Shown piece after piece: positions 12,181-23,359 of a stretch of 64,000 nucleotides of DNA (positions within the stretch are counted from its first letter, which is position 1; each line of letters starts with the position of its first letter). The translations under genes and the position numbers were made by a program. Source of the DNA: Diadema setosum (taxonomy: Eukaryota > Echinodermata > Echinoidea > Diadematoida > Diadematidae); the NCBI GenBank assembly GCA_033980235.1, contig CM067064.1, positions 7,120,501 through 7,184,500 on the forward strand. Direction: 5' to 3'. The notes below the pieces were generated by a model. That model had not been told where the DNA came from, searched no databases, and saw nothing but the letters and a program-made list of their open reading frames with translations.

Positions 12181-12297
12181 ATGGAAACAATGTCATTATC
12201 GTTTTCAAATTCCCAGTAACAGGGCATTTAATCTTGTTGCTTTCGCGTGCCCTTTCTTTCTATAATATACAAGAAGTAAATTGGTTATTGCTTTCAG
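12178..12297 (+). repeat. ~120-bp direct repeat, copy 1
   Basis: Begins GAATGGAAACAATGTCATTA and ends GCTTTCAGC. It matches 12500-12618 with a few substitutions and small indels. The ~200 bases between hold a short GAACCTCCGGAATAA-type repeat. Confidence 0.8.
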
Positions 12298-12499
12298 CAA
12301 TAACTAATTTGGGCCCGTTTATCTATATCATGACGAACCTCCGGAATAACGAACCTTTGGGAAAAAAAAAATGAACCTTCGGAATAATAAACTGTGACCA
12401 ATATTGTTATATTGTACAAGCTTTAACGCCGACATCTATTTCCCTACTACTACTTTCACTCTTTGAAAGGAAACACGCCAACAACCAACGACACAACAG

Positions 12500-12618
12500 G
12501 AATGGAAACAATGTCATTATTGTTTTCAAATTCCCAGTAACAGAGTATTAATCTTGTTACTTTCGCGTGGCCATTCTTTCTATAATATACAAGAAGTAAA
12601 TTTGTTATGTTTTCAGCC
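12500..12618 (+). repeat. ~120-bp direct repeat, copy 2
   Basis: Second copy of 12178-12297. Confidence 0.8.
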
Positions 12619-13039
12619 GGCAGCATAGCTTTCGATGGTTTGTGATATCATTAGAATTAAAACATTAAGCTCTCCATAGCTGACAATTGTAAAGTAGTAG
12701 CCCGCCAAAGTTGGATTACATTTTTTTGATACGCACTGTATAACCTGAAAAAAAAAAAACAGATTTATTTGGTTTTTATCAATTGTACATTATAGCCACT
12801 CATATAATGATGTATTGTTTGAGTTAGTCTTCGTACACCACTTAATTACCAACTGCTAATAATAGTCGTAATCTTCGTTGTAATATTAAACTAGAAATGT
12901 CGCTATGACGACTGGTATGCCTCCGCCATAATGCATGATTCTCCTAATAGGTCTATAGTACATGTGGACAATGTGTGATTACATTTTCACAAAATTGGCA
13001 AAATATTATAATGGCATGTTTGTCACAAATGTTGAATGG

Positions 13040-13095
13040 TCACCTTCCTTGACCTAGGTTTAATTGGATGAATAGGAAAGCATGTATTTCACTTG
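13040..13095 (-). repeat. Inverted copy of 12112-12172
   Basis: The stretch around ACCTTCCTTGACCTAGGT reads on the minus strand like 12112-12172. It is followed at 13094-13113 by three DR1-spaced TGATCT/TGACCT hexamers, directly against the inner end of the right arm. Confidence 0.7.
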
Positions 13096-13113
13096 ATCTT
13101 TGACCTTTGACCT

Positions 13114-14601
13114 ATCGTAGATTTTTTTTTGGGGGGGGGGGGGTGCACGGGGACCATTTCTGAAGAATTTTACGATGTAACCCAGTATGGGCCGACATGA
13201 ACTACACAGATACTTCCCTTCATTTTGTTATGAAAAAATAAGATAGCCATGTTTCATTTGAAACTCTGAAAGGCCATTTAACAAGTTTTTTTTTTTATTT
13301 CTTAGGGCTTTTAGCATAAGATTCTTCTTTTTTTTTTTCACTTTAACCTTCCAATAAGAGGAAACTGTCACGTAAATGTTTTTTTCTTTAACTTTTTAAT
13401 ATCAGATAAGTTGTGATTAATTTCACGTTCTTGGAGGGAATCCAAAAAGACAAGAAACTGTTCATATGGGAAGCTAAATGGATTGAGTTTGGTAACACAG
13501 AATAGAAAAAAAAAACATTTTTATTTCATACAAGGAATAGAAAGTGTAATTTTTCTTTCTTTCTTCGCCGATTTCGATGAGATTTGATCAATAGATAGCA
13601 GTGATCTACAACAAACCCCACATACAGAACATACGCAATTGCGCGCGGAGACATTATAACCCTTAGATATTGCTGTAAAACCTATTGAACCATATTCCCT
13701 TTAATGTCGTGTAACTTTTAACTCTTTATGTGCCATGGTGGAAACCCCCTGTGTGCCACGTTATTCTGAGACACCAAGGTAGTCATGCTTTGAGAAGGAA
13801 TTGTTTTTCCAATTTGTATAACTTCTACAAATTTCTGTTAAGATGGGCATAATAGTAGGCAAAGTTAAAGAGGAATGCCAAGCTTTGTTTCAATATGAGT
13901 TGTATCACGACTCTATTTTCAATTTTTCTTTTAATGACCAGTTGCTACATTACTATAAAGGCATGACTTTTGCACATTAAACCGTGACAGAAACTTAGAA
14001 TGTACGAGCAAATCTAGTTGGGAACATCGTTTGATAGTCGATCACCACATAGAATGGAAGCCGTATATGAGAGGAACAAAAGCACGAGAAACGCTTTAAT
14101 TGTGCCGCGGGATTAGCAGTAATTAGCGGTTTATCGATCGGTCTTGGCGGCTTTGTTTGTTGAACAGAATATGCGAAGTTGGCACGCCGTCGACTGAGTC
14201 GGAGGTGCGAACGTGGCACATAAAGAGTTAAATGAATTGATGTATTGGAAATCGTTTTCACATGATAATAGCTTTGTTTGGGGGATAATTATAGGAAAAT
14301 TCAAATGTTATTTGTAAATGCAAATTAAATGTATGGAAAAGAACATTATAACCAAATTCCGGATCTTTTTACAAAAATGCTAAAAAACATAATTCCTTCC
14401 TTAATATTTCATGACAACATCTATTTATCCCATCAAATGGGGTATCAGCTTGTAGGAAATTTAATTCTCTTCAACCTTTTTTTCCACTGGCGACAACCGG
14501 ATTCGGAAAATACAGGTTCTGACGATCTTCGAACATATCGTAGAATTTTGTTTTAGGGGGGGGGGGGGGGTGCACGGGGACCCTTTCTGGCTGCTAGACT
14601 A
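13114..14601 (-). repeat. Right inverted arm of the 6.7 kb transposon
   Basis: Reverse complement of 7889-8949, interrupted by a 506-bp MITE plus one TTAA (13718-14231). The inner boundary is at ATCGTAG (13114-13120). Confidence 0.85.
13722..14227. mobile_element. 506-bp piggyBac-like MITE with TTAA duplication
   Basis: Terminal inverted repeats CTCTTTATGTGCCA and TGGCACATAAAGAG are flanked by TTAA on both sides (13718-13721 and 14228-14231). The left arm of the host transposon carries the uninterrupted counterpart with a single TTAA at 8378-8381, so the insertion is proven by an internal empty site. TTAA targeting is the hallmark of piggyBac-type elements. It encodes no transposase; an 88-codon minus-strand frame over its right part is not convincing. 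Confidence 0.88.
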
Positions 14602-15112
14602 TAATTATCCGGGGGTAGTTATCCATGGGTAGTTATCGGGGAGGGGGGGGGGGGGGGGGGTAGTTATCCGGGGAGTAGTTATCCAGGGGGTAGTTATCCA
14701 GGGGTAGTAATCAGGGGGAATTGTCCAGGGGTAGCTGTCCGGGGGTAGTTATCTGGTGGTAGTTATCCGGGGGTAGTTATCCAAGAGGTAGATATCTGCG
14801 GGGGTAGTTATCTGGGGGGTAGTTATCCTATGGGAAGTTATCCAAAGGTAGTCATCCTGGGGGTGGTTATCCATGGGGTAGTTGTCCTAAGGGGGAATCG
14901 CCCAGAGGGGTGATTGCCCTAGGAGGATAGTTGTCCAGGAGGTAGTTGTCCTAGGGGGTAGTTGTCCTAGAGGGTAATTGCCTGGAGGGTAATTGCCCTA
15001 TGGGGTTAGTTGTCCGACAGGTAGTTGCCCTAGGGGGGAATTGTCCTGAGGGATAATTATCCAAGTGGCAGTTATCCGGAGGGTAGTTTTCCAGGGGGTA
15101 TGGTGTTCCTAG
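14602..15112 (+). repeat. Minisatellite GGGGTAGTTATCC-type, right part
   Basis: More than 30 degenerate 13-15 bp units such as GGGGGTAGTTATCC, drifting to GGGTAGTTGTCCTAG forms toward the right. A G run interrupts at about 14645-14660. It continues the array at 7791-7888. Confidence 0.9.
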
Positions 15113-15149
15113 ACCCCAAATGTCGAAAAACAACTTGTCACCTTGATTT

Positions 15150-16680
15150 CTGTCCTAAACAAATTCCAACCACTCGTTGACTTGACTTGTCTTTTTGTCC
15201 GCAACAAGTCGACTTTTCTGTTCCACTAACTAACCAATTTGTCTTCTTTTCCAAAACAAGTCGACTTGTCGTGTTTTGACAACTCGGCATTTTGTCTTCT
15301 TGTCCAAAACAAGTCGACTTGTCGAGTTTCAACAACTCGTTTTCATGTCTTCTTGTCCAAAACAAGTCGACTTGCCGAGTTTCAACAACTTGTCATTTGA
15401 CGTCTTGTCCCAAGCAAGTCGACATTCCGAGTTTCAACAACTCATTTTCATGTCTTTTTGTCCAAAATGAGTCGACTTGCTGAGTTTCAACAACTCGTTA
15501 TCATGTATTTGTTTCCTAAACAAGTCGATTTGTCGAGTTTCAATAACTTGTCATCTTGACTTCTTGTCCCAAGCAAGTTGATTTGTCGAGTTTCAACAAC
15601 TCGTTATCATATCTTCTTGGCACAAGCAAGTCGACTTGCCGAGTTTCAAAAACTTGTCATCTTGACTTCTTGTCCCAAGCAAGTCGACTTGCCGAGTTTC
15701 AACAACTTGTCATCTTGACTTCTTGTCCCAAACGAGTCGACTTGCCGAGTTTCAACAACTTGTCATCTCGACTTCTTGTGCAAAGCAAGTCGAATTTCCG
15801 AGTTTCAACAACTCGTTATCATGTCTTCTTGTCCCAAACGAGTCGACTTGCCGAGTTTCAATAACTTGTCATCTTGACTTCTTGTCCCAAGCAAGTCGAC
15901 TTGCCGATTTTCAACAACTTGTCATCTTGACTTCTTGTCCCTAACGAGTCGACTTGCCGAGTTTCAACAACTTGTCATCTTGACTTCTTGTCCCAAGCAA
16001 GTCGACTTGCCGAGTTTCAACAACTTGTCATCTTGACTTCTTGTCCCAAGCAAGTCGACTTTCCGAGTTTCAACAACTCGTTATCATGTCTTCTTGTTCC
16101 AAACGAGTCGACTTGCCGAGTTTCAACAACTTGTCATCTTGACTTCTTGTCCCAAGCAAGTCGACTTGCCGATTTTCAACAACTTGTCATCTTGACTTCT
16201 TGTCCCAAGCAAGTCGACTTGCCGAGTTTCAACAACTTGTTATCTTGACTTCTTGTCCCAAGCAAGTCGACTTTCCGAGTTTCAACAACTCGTTATCATG
16301 TCTTCTTGTTCCAAACGAGTCGACTTGCCGAGTTTCAACAACTTGTCATCTTGACTTCTTGTCCCAAACGAGTCGACTTGCCGAGTTTCAACAACTTGTC
16401 ATCTTGACTTCTTGTCCAAAGCAAGTCGACATTCCGAGTTTCAACAACTCGTTATCATGTCTTCTTGTCCCAAACAAGTCGACTTGCCGAGTTTCAATAA
16501 CTTGTCATCTTGACTTCTTGTCCCAAGCAAGTCGACTTGCCAAGTTTCAACAACTTGTCATCTTGACTTCTTGTCCCAAACAAGTCGACTTGCCGAGTTT
16601 CAACAACTTGTCATCTTGTCTTCTTGATCCAAGCAAGTCGACTTGCCGAGTTGCAATAACTCGGCTTCTCGGTATTTAAC
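15150..16680 (+). repeat. 53-bp satellite array, about 28 units
   Basis: The unit is 53 bp (the CTTGTCCC starts at 15669 and 15722 are 53 apart) and most copies contain the palindrome CAAGTCGACTTG or the variant CGAGTCGACTTG. Units at the left end are degenerate and those from about 15560 on are more uniform. Variant units ending CTCGTTATCATGTC recur every few units, and the block near 15781-15960 resembles that near 16050-16230, so there is a higher-order pattern. ORFs across it are products of the repeat. Confidence 0.95.
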
Positions 16681-16922
16681 CTGTCTTCTCGTCTGCTTAT
16701 CTCGTCATCTGGTTGGCACTTTTAAGCTTCCGTACTTCGGCCTATTCGGACGCAGAGGTCACACAGTCATTTAGTTCGCTTCTTGGTATAGTACACGTCG
16801 AAAAGCCTTGTTTCTCTCTGTGATAATACCTCTGAAATTTTATTTTTGGGGTACCATGGGACATCCGGAGGTAAAGTAAGACAGAAGATGAAACGAGGAA
16901 CACATTTTAACTGTCTACGTAG

Positions 16923-16927
<5 letters not shown>

Positions 16928-16984
<57 letters not shown>

Positions 16985-17028
16985 CGCACACCACACACAC
17001 ACACAACAACAACAACAACAACAACAAA
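16928..17028. repeat. (CA)n then (CAA)n microsatellite
   Basis: About 50 bases of CA, an imperfect CACACG stretch, then eight CAA units. Confidence 0.95.
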
Positions 17029-17029
17029 A

Positions 17030-18389
17030 TCAGAGAACAAAAAATTAGTGCAGACGCGTACATGCATATACAAGAACATCAAACCCTAAATCACAACGGA
17101 GAAAAAAAAAACACAGACCTTAAAGAATGTAAAAGAAATCTTATAAGAATTCTTGCATTGTTATTTGTGATTTTTACTTCAGAAATTATCCGCTCGCTCT
17201 GGTTAAAGCGGCTGAAGAAAGATAAGATGGCATGGGCTGAATACATTCAAATCTGCAAATTGGCAGAAAAGAAGATCAGAAACGTACTTTTTTAAAGACA
17301 GAAACATTATGATGATGTGTAAAAAATAGAGAGACCTGTAGTAAAGTTAACACTTTACAAACTTTGAAACTTCTGCCAACTATTCCATCAAGACCGAAAC
17401 AGGGCTCAAATAAAGACGATGCTTTTGGTTTTTTTCTACCTCAGAAGATGCAAACAGAATAAAGAATGAAATATTTCATGTAATTTCATTTCATTTCAGT
17501 TTAATTCATTTCAAAACAAAACTATAAAGCACAGTTTGACATTTTTGCATATACAAGCGAAACCAATGTGGTTAATTTCCTTTTTACAGTAAAACAAAAT
17601 TTAGTTCAAGGAAATGCATAGGCAAACTGTAACTTTAACGTATCAAGGGAAAAGTTGTCGGAAATGGAGGGAGCTGTTAAAAAGCCTAGCTTGTAGAATG
17701 CAGTCCCCTCTTGAGCATTAAAAGTAATGGGCAAACGAAACGATAAGTTTAATTACCTGATAAACAGGGGAAACATAAGATAAATATAACATAAATATAT
17801 AAATATAATGCATAAATATAATGCAAATATTCAGTTAAATCAAACTGCGCAAATTGTTTTCTTTGACTTGATAGTTACTTATAATAATCAAACAGGGCTC
17901 TGAGAAAGAAAATGAATTGAAAGGTTACAATGTTCAAGCAGCTATATATAAATCATTTTATAAATTGTATACTATTACATTTGAGTATGTATGTGTATCT
18001 AACCCTCTTTCTCTTTACAGCTCTGTGTGTTTATTTGAAGATTGAACAAAATCTGACGAGGAAAAGGAAATACAGCTTGTCATTTATGCAGACGTATAGA
18101 TTTCATTTTTCATGAGATCGTATTATGAAATCAGACACAACGTTCAAGTGAGTCAGAAGAAACCCTCAGATTGATGACAAAAAGACACATAACAAACATA
18201 AATGGCCAGCAAAAGGGCCCTTGATATAGCACAAGTGTCTTACACGTTGAAGTGGCCCATGTCAGTATACATAAAACTGGACCCCATGGAAGACCAGGTA
18301 GTGTAGTTGAACTATATGGACTATCCAGCTATCTTGTGCAGATGGAAAATGGAAACAAGCAAACAAATTGAAGTTTTCAAAGACTATAA

Positions 18390-18435
<46 letters not shown>

Positions 18436-18811
18436 TGTATATCTTGGAGGGAAATGCTGGACTAAGTTACCTGCTATTAAAAAAGAAAATGTCCTACACT
18501 TTTAAACGTACATATAGAATGTTGGTTTTTTTTATTCCAAAGCGCAACCGAATCATTCTTGGAATAATTTTCCTTTTATGTTTCGTTTTGTTTCGTTGCT
18601 TTGTTGTGTATGTTGTCCTTTCTTATTTGCAACTTAGTGTACGTTTTTTCCAATTGTATAGTTTTTCCCCTAAAATGTATCTCTCTCGATTGAAATCTGT
18701 ATCCTATTCATTTGTAAGGGAATCGGCCATGATATGTCTTATATAGCTTTTTCTAGCTTTTTCTGGTTCCAACACGTGCTATATATATATATTTGTATAT
18801 ATATATATATG

Positions 18812-18902
<91 letters not shown>

Positions 18903-20039
18903 TTGTATCATTCTCTTGTCTTCCATGTAAAAGTAATGTGGAATAAATTGAATTTGATTGAATTGAATTAACTCTTATGTCATCAAGGTCTGAGTAATTT
19001 TACTACAGATATTATCTTTTCCGTGTTAGAATGACAACTTCAATCGCTAAATCTCTATAGGAGTCGTCTACGCCTTTGAATGCTTTTCTAACAGATGCAT
19101 GGCGCCATACCAATGGTGAATGAATGAATGAATGAATGAATGAATGAATGAATGAATGAATGAATGACAGAACGAATGAATGAATCAATGAATCAACCAA
19201 TCAATCAACCAATCAACTCTGATCGAACTGCGTATCCTGTGTTATATACAGGTTAGAGGGGAACTGTTGAATCCATTCAAATCTGTGCAAAACCATTCAG
19301 GAAAAATCAAAACCAAAAATTCCGAGTCAGAAACATTACAATTATTGTGTATCAAATCCAAGGACCAGTTTTCAGTAGGTTGGCCCATTACAGACCTTGG
19401 TACGTCTGCCAACTATAAGACCAAAATGGGGCCCAAAAGTAAGGAAATTCGTTATTCTACTTTATGATATATTATCAATAAATATAGCAACAAAATGTAT
19501 TTCCTGATGAGACTGCATGGTTACGTATATTCGAGCCTCGCTCCAGTGAAAGAAAGGAATATTGAAAGGTAAACTGTTTGACTTGGTGTTTATCAATAAT
19601 TTTATAATGCATATATATTGAGGTGCTCGTGTTAGTGTGTACGTGCTAAGCTATGAGAATCTATTTGCCAATGTACGGATTTTTGCATTTGTGTCAAGAA
19701 TAAGAATACATTTTTAGAAAAATCAAGACCTTCAAGACTGTTATATGAACGTCGGCCGATCAGTCAATCGAAATCATGGATTAAATCGGTTTCGTCATCG
19801 AACCTTGCTACAACTATTCAATCTTTCATTTTTATCGTAATGGTGTGCAGGCTTAAGAACTATTCTCCCCCCCCCCCCACATGACATGTATCATTACCAT
19901 CTAATTACTTCCATTTCTAACCACAAGACACAAAACTAAATTCCCCCCCCCCCTACAGAGGGCGCGATATAATACGCATTGACAGTGCCGTCGGCACTGC
20001 GCATTGATGTCTCACTGTCGTCGGAGCGAGCTTAATTAA
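17030..20039. other. Intergenic, microsatellites only, no gene seen
   Basis: Holds (TA)n at 18392-18435 and 18780-18900, (GAAT)n at 19113-19168, and C runs near 19867 and 19944. At 18939-18970 AATAAA is followed by GAATTTGATTGAATTGAATT, which looks like the 3' tail of a non-LTR retrotransposon on the plus strand. ORFs at 17930-18115 and 18444-18746 are AT-driven and unrecognised. Confidence 0.55.
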
Positions 20040-20448
20040 TGATATGGCACAATTTCGGTTGAGTTGGGGCTTCAAGTTTCCAACGGTTTTTTTTTTTTAT
20101 AACGATTATTGAGATAATGACAAACATCTTATAAAATATGAAAGAGTATATAATTCTACATGATGAATTCAAAGTTTATTTTATGAAAACTGGTTTTGAA
20201 ATGGCTGAGATATCCAAAACAAAGCGATACTATAATTAAAGGTGGGACCCACCGATAATTAGAATCACTTTGTTTTACTTTGTTTGTGGATATCTCAGTC
20301 ATTTCAAAACCGACTTTCATCAAACAAACTTTGAATTCCTCTTAGAGATTTGAGCTCTGTAACATTTCATAAAGTGGTTTCTAAATATCTCGCAAAAAGT
20401 TAAAACCTGAATCCTCACCTCAACCAATATTATACCACCCTTTAACAA
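20040..20448. mobile_element. Palindromic MITE, family A, copy 1
   Basis: The centre AAAGGTGGGACCCACC is flanked by long inverted arms (TTTTGAAATGGCTGAGATAT on one side and its inverse near 20290-20310). The same arrangement occurs at 33860-34254 and 34253-34641. The right end near ACCACCCTTTAA fits the family terminus. Exact ends are uncertain here. Confidence 0.7.
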
Positions 20449-20459
20449 TGTATTTTTTC

Positions 20460-20461
<2 letters not shown>

Positions 20462-20490
<29 letters not shown>
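20462..20490. repeat. (TA)n microsatellite
   Basis: Short TA run that served as the TA target for the next element. Confidence 0.9.
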
Positions 20491-20493
<3 letters not shown>

Positions 20494-21482
20494 TCAGCAA
20501 AAAAGAAATAAAAACGCTTTTTCAAGTTTAGATGTCTCATAGAATATTTAGCTGAAAGCTAGTGTATTATATACCATATTGAAGGTAATTTGATTGGATA
20601 TCATCCTGGTAGGTCAACAAAAAATGGAAAGTTTACGCATGAGTGAACACCATTGTTTTTCTCTTCCAGGGCACAAAAGTAAAAATTGCAAAACTGAAGA
20701 AGTTGTCATTCATGCGTATGTGCTCTTCCATAGAATAATAACAACAAACAACAAATTTCATACAAAAAGAAACATGAATTACGTTGCAAAAATAAACCTT
20801 TGATCTCTATGATATCTTTAAAGCCCAAAAGATCAATGAAGGCTTAAAATAATGGAGGAAAATAAAGCATCTTATGTCAAATCTAAATTCAAATGAAATA
20901 AGAGAAGTAATAATTAACAAAAATGGTAGAAATTTGAACTTTTTTCAAATTAGGAAATTCTAAATAATGTTTGGTACTTGAAATTGTCACAGGGATTCTT
21001 AAATCACTAGATTAAAAGAAATAAACAAAGAAATTTTGTTCATTTAATCACCTTTATGCTTGTTATTCCCTATGTCATTTGAAGTTTGACTTGACAGAAA
21101 ATTCTTATTTTTCCCCTTTAGTTTCTTACTTTGTTTTTCTTAGAGGTTATAAAGAGATAAAGAGAATAAAAACTTATTTTTCCTATTTCATTCATGTCTC
21201 TCATTATGTTAAAGTGGTCTTTTGTTGTCAGTGTTAGAGTGAAGGGCATTTTCAAGTGAAAGAGAACATGTCATTTTTTGCAATTTTTTATTTTGTGCCT
21301 TAGAGGACAAAAACGAACGTGCTCACTCATGCGTAAAGTTTTCTTTTTAATTAACCTATTAGCTTAATAACCAATTAAATTACCTTTAATATGGTATATA
21401 ATACATTGATTTTCATAAAAATCTTCTGTGAAAAATATGACCTCGAAAAAGTGTTTACTTTCTCTCTTTTTTTGCTGAGTGT
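20491..21482. mobile_element. ~990-bp Tc1/mariner-like inverted-repeat element, no transposase
   Basis: The left end TACTCAGCAAAAAAGAAATA and right end inverse (TTTTTTTGCTGAGTGTA) match, and the inverted similarity continues inward for about 100 bases (TTATATACCATATTGAAGGT against 21380-21405). A TA flanks each side. Short TIRs and TA target fit Tc1/mariner. A 69-codon frame inside is not transposase-like. Confidence 0.7.
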
Positions 21483-23260
21483 ATATAATTCTCTACATAT
21501 ATACATTATATCAGCGTTTTGATATATTTAGATATAGTATATACATATTTAGATTGTATAATATTCAATCATTTTTACAACAGAAGCAGACATTCAAGTC
21601 GGCTATACAGTTATTAACCACTTTTTTTAAGGCTTTTTTTTTCATAATATAATCATAAAAAAGAAGATAACATTTTTATAAGCCTGAAGATTCACATTTT
21701 GAACTGGTATAAAGATATATGGGTCACTACACCATTAGCATCACGGACACTGCAACGTATGATTACGATTGTATTCATGGTTGTAATGATTATACAAATG
21801 ATAAAATGTCACGAAAATCGATGTTTTATCAAGATGTAAAAATTGTGCAGCAAATGTTTGATTCATGCTTTACGTAACAATCTATTAGCAATAATGATTC
21901 ACGGTTACTTTGGACTTTACAGTACACAGGCGTCTATAATTTGCCTGTGAAATGGACAAAATGATAATGAGGCTGAGCAGTACTCTAATTCCTTTCAACA
22001 ATGTCTAAGTTTGTTTTTCATTCATTCTCTTTCAAATGTTTGTAAACATATCAACGTATGATTTTTGATTTCTTTCTTAATGGAATTATACTTGATTTTT
22101 TTTATACAGAAAAAAAAATACCTCTTCATATCATCTCCACATATTTATTTCATACAACATGCAATTTTATTGGAACTCCCTCTTCTTTATCAGATTCGTC
22201 GTTTATTAGGTATTTCAGGTTTGCTTTTCGTTCCTTTTACTGCGTCATTAATGTCAAGGCTATTCCTGAATTAATGAATCATTATGTATCATGTGCATTT
22301 TTGCGCATTCTTACAGTTACGTAACTATGTTGCTCGGGTGACAAGGAATCTTGTAAGCGCAATACAGGTGGCTACTTAGTATTTCGCTATGCTCTCGTGT
22401 ATTCTATTTCTTTCTCTTGCTCTTTTTTGCTTTCTTTTCTTTTACGTCCCTTTCCTTCCTCTCATAGTTTTCGTTACTAGGTTGTTTATGAAGACCAACA
22501 TTTTCATCTATGCAGGGACCTATACATTACAAACTTTGCTTTTTAGTAGGTCCCCACATTTCATGTTTGTAAAATTGTCTTCTCTAGTATTCTTTGTAAT
22601 TACGACGCTATGTCCAGTCTTTATGTTCAATAAATTGTATCATGTTATTTGCGTTTTGAGATGTGAAACAATAAAATCAAATCAAATCAAATTTCAATTT
22701 TCAGAGTTAGTTAAACATTATGCCTGAAATTCAACTCTCGCTCTAATTCAGAGTTTTGTTTTTGCGTGAAATCATTTTTTTTTTTTCAGAAAACCTTTCA
22801 AACTCATGATAACTTATCAGCTTAAAATCAGCAAATTGTTTGCGTTGTTGCTTTGGTTTAGAGTTGCTAAATACATACACAAGATAGATTGTGTAGACCT
22901 TCCTTTTTTCTTTTTTCTTTTTTTTTTTTACAATACAGATAACAGGGTCAAACCTTTTCAACTGTGGAAGTAGATACGGAATATCTATTAAGGCTAACGA
23001 GTAGCATCAAGATGAATGACAACTTCAAAAAGAGCTCATGCACTCTAGGATTTAGGAGTAGTCCGCTCCATAGAGGTACTGGATGAGACGTAAATAGAGT
23101 GACTTAGCTTTTGACGTTAGATATATTATAGCTCATATCTATCAGGAAGGGCAGATGAAATTTTGAAACAAAAGGGGTAAGGTTGCCTTTGTGAATATCC
23201 CATCTATGATTTTTTTCTGTGGTTCACCAGTTTTGCTTGCCATTGATTAATATTCAGTGA
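21483..23260. other. Intergenic, no gene supported
   Basis: AT-rich. The frame at 22389-22727 is hydrophobic but runs through AATAAA signals into an (AAATC)n tail at 22674-22692, a pattern of a degenerate non-LTR retrotransposon 3' end. T runs near 22770 and 22920. Confidence 0.5.
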
Positions 23261-23261
23261 G

Positions 23262-23267
23262 TTTATT
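23262..23267 (-). terminator. Poly(A) signal of sulfotransferase-like gene 1
   Basis: AATAAA on the minus strand, about 93 bases after the stop codon of the gene ending at 23360. Confidence 0.6.
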
Positions 23268-23359
23268 CAAAAACATCACATTGCTATCCATATGTTTAAA
23301 AAGGGATCTTCATCCAAGAAATGCGAAAATTTAAGAATTTGAATGAATGACATATGTAA

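Larger units (their letters stand above)
7889..14601. mobile_element. 6.7 kb non-autonomous inverted-repeat DNA transposon, PIF/Harbinger-like by target site
   Basis: It begins TAGTCTAGCAGCCAGAAAGG and ends with the inverse (GGCTGCTAGACTA), flanked on both sides by TAA. The arms are about 1 kb long: 7889-8949 and 13114-14601, the latter enlarged by a MITE. The flanks are the same minisatellite in the same orientation; removing the element and one TAA leaves a single intact 14-base unit with one substitution. No transposase is visible inside, so it would have been moved in trans. A 3-bp TWA duplication is typical of PIF/Harbinger, but without a transposase the superfamily is inferred. The 9441-13113 core holds further repeats and no gene. 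Confidence 0.8.

Noticed and set aside
13995..14261. 88-codon minus-strand frame in the piggyBac-like MITE as a transposase remnant
   Set aside because: It crosses the MITE border into the host transposon and has no DDD-type motif.
15276..16679. Overlapping open frames of 60-160 codons through the 53-bp array
   Set aside because: They are the satellite translated in its three phases; they start at arbitrary codons, lack gene context and have no recognisable domain.
15150..16680. Regular repeats about 50 bp apart resembling a CRISPR array
   Set aside because: The whole unit repeats, with no unique spacers, and the DNA is eukaryotic with intron-containing genes.
22389..22727. 112-codon hydrophobic frame as a membrane protein gene
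   Set aside because: Very biased T-rich composition, crosses AATAAA signals and runs into an (AAATC)n tail; no family resemblance.
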